Source: Cymbomonas tetramitiformis
Taxonomy: Eukaryota > Chlorophyta > Pyramimonadophyceae > Pyramimonadales > Pyramimonadaceae
Assembly: GCA_001247695.2 (NCBI GenBank)
Contig: LGRX02012499.1
Location: forward strand, 1-15,036
DNA length: 15,036 nucleotides
Direction: 5' to 3'
Part shown: positions 7,630 to 15,036 of the stretch, piece after piece
How the letters are laid out: every line of letters begins with the position of its first letter
How positions within the stretch are numbered: position 1 is the stretch's first letter
Made by a program: the position numbers and the translations under genes
Notes under the pieces: model-generated
Seen by the model: the letters and a program-made list of their open reading frames with translations, nothing else
The model's database searches: none
What the model was told of the DNA's origin: nothing

Positions 7630-8547
7630 CTAATAGTAGCCATCACTAGAACCGTAACCAGCATCATCCTCATAATAAGAATCTTCATCATAAAAACCAG
7701 CACCACCAGTGTCGTCGGAATCGTGGGCTCCTGCCTCCCAGGCAGCCCACTCCTCTGCGGTGTAGACATCCTCGTCATTCTCGTACTCAACGGCAGGTTC
7801 ATTCTCAAAAGAAACTCTGCCAACTGAAAAACCATTTTGCGGTAAAAACTCTTCCCCAAGTGGGGCCTCGAAACCTCCGCCATAAGAATCCTGCTGAAAA
7901 CCTGTGTCCAGCTCGGAATCCCGTTCCAATCGATCGGACGAAAAATGCGGAGCGGCCAAGTGGCCATCTTGCTCCTCTTCCTCCTCACAACTGCCGCTGG
8001 AATCATCGAAATACCCAAGTGGGTACTCCGATTCATCCTCATCCTCACTAGGCAAATACTCCTCATAACTGTGAACAACCCCAGAGCCCATATAGGGAGG
8101 TACAATGGGAGGCGCATGGACATAGTGAACTTCGGTTACCACAGGAGGGGCCTGTGGCACCATCTCGCTTGCCCTAGTGGCACTAGGCAAGGGTCTAGTG
8201 GTGGAAATCTGAGTGGAAACTGATTGGGACGCCAAAATAGCCGGCGCATCGCCCACTCCTACTTCGCAAAATCTTCCGCTCGAAATTCCTGAAACAGCGG
8301 TCTCGGCCGAGACACCACCAACTTGTGGCTCACCAGCCACCAAGATGTTCAAACCTATCGGAGAATTCTCGGTCGAAACTGCCGAAATCTGAGCCGCCTC
8401 ACGGAAATGCGAAATAGCTAAATGCATGGAAGTGCACAAGGAGATGAGTTGTGATCTCTTGAGAGTCGAGACTCTCGCAAATCCAGAGTCAACCGATTCC
8501 AAAAGAGCTAGGAGCTCCATACTCGAAGAAATCTGCTGCGAACCCAT
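7630..8547 (-). CDS. Acidic protein of unknown function in the LTR-like element
   Basis: Starts at ATG 8547-8545 (MGSQQ), stop at 7630-7632, 305 residues. The first ~60 residues look helical and mixed in charge (MELLALLESVDSG, LKRSQLISLCTSMHLAISHF). The middle is Ser/Thr/Val/Pro-rich. The carboxy half is strongly acidic and aromatic, with EDEDES, EEEEEQD, ENDEDVY, EEWAAWEAG and an ending rich in Asp, Gly and Tyr. No signal peptide, membrane segment, zinc site or enzyme motif is visible. Upstream an ATG-less open stretch in another frame (about 8677-8489, LEQIPRIFWRRLLTALG) overlaps the start, so a longer amino terminus by splicing or an old frameshift is possible. It shares strand and a leader repeat with the gag-like gene. 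Lower GC than the gag copies. I do not recognise a family; an accessory or structural protein of the element is only a guess. Confidence 0.55.
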   Translation of the reverse strand: MGSQQISSSMELLALLESVDSGFARVSTLKRSQLISLCTSMHLAISHFREAAQISAVSTENSPIGLNILVAGEPQVGGVSAETAVSGISSGRFCEVGVGDAPAILASQSVSTQISTTRPLPSATRASEMVPQAPPVVTEVHYVHAPPIVPPYMGSGVVHSYEEYLPSEDEDESEYPLGYFDDSSGSCEEEEEQDGHLAAPHFSSDRLERDSELDTGFQQDSYGGGFEAPLGEEFLPQNGFSVGRVSFENEPAVEYENDEDVYTAEEWAAWEAGAHDSDDTGGAGFYDEDSYYEDDAGYGSSDGYY

Positions 8548-8770
8548 CAAAGAAACTGAGATCCAATAATGGAGTAACGGAACAAAAATCGTAGGAGTCC
8601 ACCCCGTCGAAATTACCCAAAGCCGTAAGCAGCCGCCTCCAAAAAATACGCGGAATCTGCTCTAAAGCGTCCCACAAGGCGTGGAGACGCTCAACCGAAA
8701 GATAGGGCGGAAATAAAATAAAATTCTACGCTAAAATTCAGTTCACGCAAGCGTGAGAAGGACCATAACC

Positions 8771-8943
8771 TGCTGGAAACAGCTGAACAGGCAGTGGGGA
8801 CCCGCTGCCGACGGTGAAACAACGGATCACTAAACTCGGATATAAGAACGATATATACCCGAGATGAGTGACACAAGCTGACCACCGAAGATGACATACA
8901 GGAATGACACTAGACTGTACGAACTAGTCGTAGTGTCAATTCC
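8771..8943 (-). repeat. 173-bp repeat ahead of the acidic ORF
   Basis: Second copy of the 7002-7174 sequence. On the minus strand it lies about 220 bases before ATG 8547. The 8944-9055 segment beyond it has no ORF and joins the terminal repeat. Confidence 0.8.
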
Positions 8944-9055
8944 CGCAGAAGGTGCTCAACCGAATTTGGTGAAAAGCGGGATAGTTACCGCACAAGGTAC
9001 GGGATCAAAGAATCCGAAAACGTGAGCAAGCTCGCCAGTGGTGAGGCCCAACACC

Positions 9056-9315
9056 TAACAGAGACGGTGAAATAAACGGTGGATATAACGGAAAACGGTG
9101 GGTTATATGCGTGTTTTTACAGTCTTCACAAACTCTGTGAAGCTGGGACGAGATGCTCGGGTGATTCGCAGTCTAAGATACATGAAAATAAAATACAGGG
9201 GTTTTATTTTCCCCACCACTGATGACAGGCGGAGCTGACTTGGCACTTGAGGTCGAGGGGTGACAGAAAGACCAGGGCTCCCTCCCCCAGGGGGGGGAAG
9301 TCTGTGTCTCCGTGA
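9056..9315 (-). repeat. Terminal direct repeat (5' LTR-like for minus strand)
   Basis: Partner of 4787-5047. It is followed directly by AAGAG and the right arm of the host TTAA element. Confidence 0.85.
9184..9211. terminator. Bidirectional poly(A)-signal hairpin, second copy
   Basis: Same hairpin as at 4915-4942, in the other terminal repeat; AATAAA on both strands. Confidence 0.4.
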
Positions 9316-9320
9316 AAGAG

Positions 9321-9640
9321 CTCACAACAGTCACAGCACCGTTCGCCCCATGAGGCGGAGGAACGTTGATGAAATTGCGTAGCTGTCTCGGAAGAATTTT
9401 ACGATGCAATTGCGGATTGGGATGGGTCAACGAAGAACGAGCAAGTAGTCACGCAACGGCAGCGGCATCGGCAATGGTGTCCGCGATGTCGATGTGTTCA
9501 CCGTCTGCTGCCGGCGACGTTCATTGCGGTCACTGTGTCGCTGTCTCTCACGCGATAGACGCAGTCGTGATATCAGATATGCAGTCAGCATGTGACTTAG
9601 TAAAGTTCCCAGCGCCCGTACCCTCGCCTGTCCCTTTTAA
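9321..9640 (-). mobile_element. Long-TIR TTAA element, right part
   Basis: Continuation of the element that starts at 3825. 9322-9640 is the inverted partner of 3825-4126, ending in CTGTCCCTTTTAA. The ORF starting at ATG 9369 mirrors the small ORF of the left arm but is not conserved in frame, so I do not call it a gene. Confidence 0.65.
9322..9640 (-). repeat. Long inverted repeat, right arm
   Basis: Inverted match to 3825-4126. It is slightly longer because three short stretches are missing from the left arm. The outer edge is TTAA at 9637-9640. Confidence 0.88.
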
Positions 9641-10334
9641 GAATAGACACGCGACGGAAGTCCCCTTCGCTTGCCATCACCACCACCACGTCAAACGTGT
9701 AACGTCAGCGTCATGTCGATGTCGTCATGCCTCACTCCTTTGTTATGGCTATCGTATGGGTATCTCGTCCCTTCCGTAATAACAACACTTCTATATAAAA
9801 TGGTCATATTTCATAGTCTATTTGACCGATCATGACATATAGCGGCTTTAAACATATCTACATGACCCCAAGGGGTTATATTTGTACTCATAGACACCGC
9901 CGGTGTGAATTTTATAGATCGAAAACGCACGCGAAACATGAGGGGTCAGTTACAGTTAGTCAGTCAGTTACGAGCTTACTCCGGACATATTTGATCTTCC
10001 TGGCGGTTGTATCCCGAAATAAGTGTCTATATATCCACTTTTATATGAAAAAAAACACTGCTGTGCACATGATTTACTGCTTGCAAGTGCAATAAAAATG
10101 GCTTCAGAAGGCTGCTGACTACGTTCGAGATAGGTTTCCCCACCTTCTCGAGCTGCCCCGAGCGCTCGAAAAAATCCCGACGTGCGATTTTGGGTCCATC
10201 GATTCGATATGACGCTTTTATATGAACTGTTGCACATTAAGTCGGTGTTGCGGATTAGGAAGGGACGAGATACTGTATGGCTTGCGTTGGAAGATGGCGT
10301 CAACTGACAAACATATTCAGGCGTCGCCCCCTTA
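9641..10334 (+). other. Intergenic region upstream of the aminopeptidase gene
   Basis: AT-richer than the exons that follow; no supported gene. It contains a TATA-like TATATAAAA at 9792-9800, a palindrome CCCCAAGGGG near 9867-9876, ACACCGCCGGTGT near 9895-9907, repeated GTCAGT/CAGTTA motifs at about 9944-9970, and AATAAA near 10091. The promoter of the aminopeptidase should lie here, but I cannot place its start site. Confidence 0.4.
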
Positions 10335-13300
10335 ATGCTCACCCGTGCATTTTCTTCATTAACGCCTTTATCTCGGCGGTTTGCATCGTCGCATTTTGGT
10401 CGGCGCGTTCCCTTGTTTCCAAAATCTTATCCTTGCACGTTTGCCGCGAGACCCTTACAGTTCTCTTCTCGAGAGGTTTCGCAGAAGTTGTTCAAGCGCA
10501 ATCGCGTCCCACGTCTGCAAAGGAGAACTTACGCTATGTCGGTACGCCCAAAACTTTCTGCTTTCTTAGTAAGTCGTCTAAGAAATGGAGCCCAGTTTTA
10601 AAAATGTGCTTGTTACGGTGTAAGCTGAATCGTGTGATCTCTTAATATGATCACACCTTTCTGGCCCGTTATTTCTCGCCCACGTTTACTTTAGCGTTTT
10701 GTCATCGCCGAATATCTCAGGCATCAGAAGAAATCATGGGCGAGGCTGCGAAAGAAGTATTTCGCAAGTGAGTAGAAAGTCGTTCTCTGTGTGCGCAGCG
10801 TGTTTTGTTGTGACTTGATCCGAGCTGAACTCTGAGCTGAGCTGTTCTGCTTTCCCAGGGACTATAAACCTTTCGACTACGGTATCGCCAAGTTCGACCT
10901 CAGCTTCTCACTTGGTATCCCCACCGTTCAGCGTCTCCAATAGTGCTCACGGCCTTCCGCCATGTTAGCGTTGCAAAGTAAGAGAGCTTGAGCGTTTCTT
11001 TTCATGCAGCCGCCCGTCGATCAGGATATAATTGATCGCCGATTGGGATGCGTCTGCAGAGGAAGAGGTAACAACGGTGTCCACGAAAATGGTTCTGAAG
11101 CCGAACTTCACTGGGGACTCCCGCCCGCTGACACTCGACGGATCTGCGGACCTCGTGCTCAAGACAATCACTCTGGATGGCGTCCCCGTGGAGGTGATGT
11201 CCCGGCCTCACCCTGCCAATACTGTTTCGGCTTTTCCATACACTCGTATCAAATTCTTCACTTTAGTAGCGCAAATTCTTTGGTTTCAAGGTAAAGGTCT
11301 CTGTGTGTGTAAAACGCGGCAACTTTGATAGTCCTGTCAGCGGTATCGGGGGGAGTCGACCTCGGCCGCTTCGATCTTGTGTGGACGATCCGAAGCGTGC
11401 TGATTTGCATAAAATGGATCATCAATTTGACTGACCACAGAACGACGAAAATCTTGTTCGCAATCCTCAGCCAACCTTGGCCCCGCCGCCAACTAGAAAG
11501 CCCCGCAGCCAACTAGAAAGCCCCGCAGTCTTGAAGTCGGTTTGTGACCGCGCCGGCCATCCAGGAAGTCGTCCTGAAGCCGGCTCACGATCGGCGTCTT
11601 CGCTGACAGTGTGTACCGGCCTGCGATCGGCGAAGCCGTGCGCCTCGTGTAATGCGCCAATTGTCGCGTGACTCGCAGGCCGCCGGTTACGAGCTGACGG
11701 CGAAGCACCTCACCCTGAAGGCGCCTCCGGTGAAGGAGTACGTGCTCGAGGTGGTGGCTGAGATAAAGCCGCAGGATAACACCTCTCTGGACGGACTGTA
11801 CAAGTCCAACGGTAACTTCTGCTCGCAATGCGAGGCCGAAGGTTTCCGCAACATCACGTGGTTCCCGGATCGCCCCGACGTGATGACAGTATACACGACG
11901 CGGATCGTCGCCGATAAGGCCAAGTATCCGGTGCTTCTCAGCAACGGCAACCTGGTGGAGTCTGGGGACTGCCCCGACAAGCCCGGGTACCACTTCACAG
12001 TGTGGGAGGACCCCTTCGTCAAGCCTTGCTATCTGTTTGCGCTCGTCGCGGGCAATCTCGCGCGCATCGAGGACTCGTTCACCACGTCCCTTGGAAATCC
12101 CGTCACCCTCCGCATCTACACCGAGGTGTAGCGTCACGCCCACGCCCGGGGTGCCCTTGCGGGATGAAGAGGCAGACCATTCTGTCGTGCCGAACTGCAA
12201 ACCCTAGATCGCTCTGCTGGTGGGGTACTCGGAGGACGCACTTCAAGCGATCTGAGTTTTGTGCGCGAGGACTGAGCGGTGAAGGCCGGGGTTCAGGCCC
12301 ACAATGTTCACAAATGCGCACATGCGATGACCTCCTTGAAGGTGGGCACCACTCTGGCCCCCTTCATCTTCCACTCGTTTCGCAGCTCGATGTTCCGAGT
12401 GAGCCGTCAGGAAAGCGGACCGCAGATGGGCGCACCAGTCACCTATAGGCCGGGGTCAGGAAAGCGGACCGCAGATGGGCGCACCAGTCACCTATAGGCC
12501 GGGGTCAGGAAAGCGGACCGCAGATGGGCGCTGGTCTAGGCCGGGGTGAGAAGCGGACCGCAGATAAATTGCCAGTCACCTATAGAGCCGGGGTCAGAAG
12601 CGGACCGCGAATGGGCGCACTGGTCACCATAGGCCGGGGTCAGGAAAGCGGACCATGTGAATGGGCGCCTGTGGTGCCTATAGGCCAGGAGTGAGGAAGC
12701 GGACCTTGAGATGGGGCGCACTGGTCACCTATAGGCCGGGTGAGGAAGCGGACCGCAGATGGGCGTGCCAGTCACCTATAGGCCCGAAAGGGTCAGAAAG
12801 GCAGGACCGCAGATAAGCACCAGTCACCTATAGGCCGGGGTGAGAGCGGACCGCAGATGGGCGCACTGGTCACCTATAGGCGGGGGTGAGAAACGGACCA
12901 TGAATGGGCGCCTGATCACCTAGGCCAGGGTGAGGAAACGCGGACCGCAGATGCGGCGCACTTCCAGTCACCTATATGAGCCAGGGTGAGAAAGCGGACC
13001 GCAGATGGGCGCACCAGTCACCAACAGGCGGGGGGTCAGACGGACCGCAGATGGGCGCACCAGTCACCTAGGCCGAAGTGAGAAGCGGACCTGTGAATCG
13101 GCGGCCTTCAGTCACCTATAGGCCGGGGTGAGGAAAGCGGACCGCAGATGGGCGCACCAGTCACCTATAGGCCGGGGTGAGGAAAGCGGACCGCAGATGG
13201 GCGCACTGGTCACCTATAGGCCGGGGTTTATGCTGGTGTTTCACATTGGGCACAGTTCACCCTCTTTTCACGTCTATCTGCATCCCAGGCATCGATGAAG

Positions 13301-14894
13301 TGGGACGAGGAGGTGTTCGGCCTCGTGTACGATCTGAACCTGTTCAACATCGTCGCCGTAGACGACTTCAACATGGGTGCGCCGGCCCTGCGCAGTGTAC
13401 GCCCGCGGCTTTGGGCTGTGCCCGGCTGCGATGCACTGAGGTGGCGCGGTGGGAAGGCTCTCGCAAAGCCGGCCCGTGCTGCCGTGAGGGGAGTCGCCGT
13501 TGGTTGTTGCCGGTCAACGGAGTGCTGTCGGAGACGCTGTAAGAGATGACGTCCGATGCCACTTTTCCGCAACACACTGCCGACCCTTCGACGCAGTGAA
13601 AGCCGCCATTTCTGTGAGCAAACCTCCTTTGTAGTGCCTGTGCTGCAGCGCTTCTTGTGAGGCGATGACGTGGCAGAGAGCTCGTGCCTCGGCAGGGGCG
13701 ATGGAGAACAAGTCGCTAAACATCTTCAACTCGCGGCTGGTGCTGGCCTCCCCGGAGACGGCCTCCGACAATGACTACAGCAACATCGAGGGGGTGGTCG
13801 CGCACGAGTACTTCCACAACTGGACGGGCAACCGCGTGACGTGCAAGGACTGGTTCCAGCTCAGTCTTAAGGAAGGCCTCACGGTGTTCCGCGATCAGGT
13901 CCAACCCGACACCCGCGGCAGCTGCCCGCGTGTTACCTACGGCAGCTGCCTACGCGCGGTAGTGCCCGTCCTGTCCTCGCAGCCTGTTTGCAGACGAAGG
14001 CGCGGGTGACGGCGGGTGACGGCAGGAGTTCTCATCCGACATGAACAACCGCGGCGTGAAGCGCATCGCAGATGTCAACCGTCTCCGAGTCTCTCAGGTA
14101 CTCTGGAGCTTGCCCTCGCGAACCGGGGAGGTATCCGCTAAGGAATTCAGGGATGTACTTAGGCCGTGAATCCCCAGACCTCAACCCAAAGTGCCAGGCG
14201 TCGGTGCAGGGGCGCATCCTTCTCAGTTCGCACTGACGCTCTGCAGGCGCTGGAATACGAGGGAATTCGGGGGTGGGGATCTTGGGGGCATAACTGAATA
14301 TCTTGATATCTAAGGCAGCCCCCAATGGTTCACCTCCACTGTGGTGCCCATCACGGTGGGGCGATTTACCAGCTGCCACGCATCTCCCTGCATCCCTGCA
14401 CTGGTTGGAGGGGTGCTGTTGCAGCCTGCCTGACACTGCCACCACGCCGCATATCACTTCCGCGGCAGTACGCAACACAGCGGCGACAAGCAGTTTTTTT
14501 GTCTCATGCATGTGTCCTTCCCAGTCTCCCCACAGCGAGCGCGCCGTGGGGAGCACATTGTGGCGTCATGCGCCATTCTGGTGCGCCTTGTCATGACTGT
14601 CACGAATCCTGGGGCGCCGCGATTGGGCTGTCACTTGCGATAAAGGCGCGCTGCGTCACGGCTACCACACGCCGTTGTGATGCCACGTCACCGCTGTCAC
14701 ACTCCATTCCATCTATCCATTCCTGCGGAGGGGACCCTCGCCGCCGCTGCGCATCGTGCCCGGCGTCGGGTGTTGAGGGGGTCCCTGTCCGGATGCGGCA
14801 GTTCTCGGAGGATGCGAGCCCCATGGCCCATCCCGTGCGACCCGACTCCTACATCAAGATGGACAATTTCTACACCGTCACCGTGTACGAGAAG
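10335..14894 (+). CDS. pepN: M1 (PepN-type) aminopeptidase, 10 exons, 3' end outside window
   Basis: Zinc metallo-aminopeptidase removing N-terminal residues from peptides. Exons: 10335-10568, 10721-10767, 10859-10914, 11060-11193, 11679-12125, 12297-12341, 13289-13376, 13696-13898, 14026-14097, 14802-14894; all join in frame with GT...AG introns (473 residues so far). The exons match PepN block for block: FRK+[90 protein letters not shown] (351-355, split by intron 7 inside the Gly codon), [18 protein letters not shown] with zinc ligands His387, His391, Glu410 and catalytic Glu388, then [12 protein letters not shown] with the catalytic Tyr (about 471). Bacterial PepN is about 870 residues, so roughly the carboxy half is missing. 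Residues 1-70 are Arg/Ser-rich with almost no acids ([19 protein letters not shown]), suggesting a mitochondrial or plastid presequence; a later Met in exon 1 (MSVRPK) or in exon 2 (MGEAAK) could give a cytosolic form. Some donors are weak (GTCCAA, GTCGCC). Confidence 0.9.
11194..11678 (+). other. Intron 4 with small tandem repeat
   Basis: 485 bases, GTGATG...CGCAG, phase 0. It contains two adjacent copies of GCCAACTAGAAAGCCCCGCA (about 11488-11527). No gene inside. Confidence 0.8.
12342..13288 (+). other. Intron 6, mostly minisatellite
   Basis: 947 bases, phase 0, donor GTGGGC, acceptor CATCCCAG. Flanking exons encode AMTSLK and ASMKWDEE, which are contiguous in PepN, so the whole stretch is intronic. 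Confidence 0.85.
12409..13228 (+). repeat. Minisatellite, about 17 copies of a ~47-bp unit
   Basis: Unit in parts: AGGAAAGCGGACCGCAGA, then TGGGCGCACCAGTCACC, then TATAGGCCGGGGTC. I count 17 copies by the GGACC core. Copies vary in length from about 40 to 56 bases. One internal site reads CCAG in some copies and CTGG (its reverse complement) in others. The first two and the last two copies are closest to the consensus; the middle ones are degenerate. Confidence 0.9.
14098..14801 (+). other. Intron 9, 704 bases, no gene seen
   Basis: Donor GTACTC after VSQ, acceptor ATGCGGCAG before FSEDAS. Contains no recognisable ORF, RNA gene or element. Confidence 0.75.
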
Positions 14895-15036
14895 GTCGCC
14901 CCTTCGCTTGCCGTGCCCCAGTGCCCCAGCGGCCCAGTGATGAGACTGTGCGATGTGTGGTGCTCCGTCGAGAGCCCAAGAACAGGCTCGGAAGAGATGG
15001 CGGTCGTCATGGAGGATGGCGGTTGTCATGCAGGAT
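14895..15036 (+). other. Start of intron 10, cut by window end
   Basis: Begins GTCGCC after VYEK. The next expected residues of the family (GAEV...) are not found. The last 40 bases hold a near-duplicate ATGGCGGTCGTCATG / ATGGCGGTTGTCATG. Confidence 0.6.

Larger units (their letters stand above)
4787..9315 (-). mobile_element. LTR-like, gag-only, probably non-autonomous retroelement
   Basis: Direct terminal repeats 4787-5047 and 9056-9315 bound a 4.5-kb unit flanked by AAGAG on both sides (4782-4786, 9316-9320), a 5-bp target duplication of the length made by LTR-retrotransposon integrases. The flanking DNA rejoins into one TTAA element, which confirms an insertion. Both recognisable ORFs (acidic protein and gag-like) are on the minus strand. 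Just inside the minus-strand 3' repeat is a G-rich, mostly purine stretch (GGGGTGAGGTGGTG, reverse complement of 5048-5061) that could act as a polypurine tract. I see no reverse transcriptase, RNase H, integrase or protease, so mobility would depend on a partner, as in described gag-only (TR-GAG) elements. Oddities: the repeat ends are TCAC...GTTA instead of TG...CA, and no clear tRNA primer site was found. Confidence 0.7.

Noticed and set aside
9021..9055. tRNA primer-binding site next to the minus-strand 5' terminal repeat
   Set aside because: The segment contains TGG-starting stretches but none that I can match confidently to a tRNA 3' end.
9369..9779. ORF in the right inverted arm, similar to a minus-strand ORF at 4079-3861
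   Set aside because: The similarity comes from the inverted DNA repeat; indels between the arms change frame and the carboxy ends differ, so there is no sign of coding selection.
10277..10645. 122-codon open frame overlapping exon 1
   Set aside because: It is in a different frame from the exon that splices correctly into PepN sequence and runs through the exon 1 donor site.
12409..13228. CRISPR array or coding tandem repeat
   Set aside because: Units abut without unique spacers, vary in length, and lie between splice sites of contiguous PepN residues; this is a eukaryotic minisatellite.

Overview
The window is eukaryotic nuclear DNA. Its right third (10335 to the end) carries a host gene split into at least ten exons by GT-AG introns. 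Its left two thirds (1-9640) are a nest of mobile elements placed inside one another. The host gene is an M1 aminopeptidase of the PepN type with an Arg/Ser-rich presequence. Together with GC-rich exons and long introns holding a minisatellite, this fits an alga or another protist better than a fungus or animal, but I cannot name the species from sequence alone.

Layout. (i) 1-802: AT-rich leader of a first element, opening with a run of strong hairpins. (ii) 803-3691 (+): first gag-like gene, broken by a 2-base insertion and by two insertion elements. One is a 465-bp hAT-like element (19-bp perfect inverted repeats, 8-bp target duplication). The other is an 804-bp element (17-bp perfect inverted repeats, 8-bp target duplication). 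(iii) 3825-4786 plus 9321-9640: two halves of one roughly 1.28-kb element with inverted repeats of about 300 bp and TTAA at both outer edges; its centre is an array of hairpins. (iv) 4787-9315: an LTR-like element inserted in (iii), bounded by 260/261-bp direct repeats and a 5-bp duplication AAGAG. On the minus strand it holds an acidic ORF of unknown function and a second gag-like gene; no reverse transcriptase, integrase or protease is visible. (v) 9641-10334: intergenic DNA. (vi) 10335-15036: 5' part of the aminopeptidase gene; intron 6 holds a 17-copy minisatellite.

How it fits together. The nesting gives a relative order: the TTAA element came first, then the LTR-like element landed in it. 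The first gag copy predates the two small DNA elements inside it. The two gag-like proteins are clearly homologous (same block order, same carboxy-terminal DWPAFR) but too divergent to be recent copies of each other. Each has a 2-base expansion in a dinucleotide run that breaks its frame. The LTR-like element carries the same 173-bp sequence in front of each of its two ORFs, so both may be expressed from copies of one leader. The most interesting candidate here is this gag-only, apparently non-autonomous element family, together with the hairpin array of the TTAA element.
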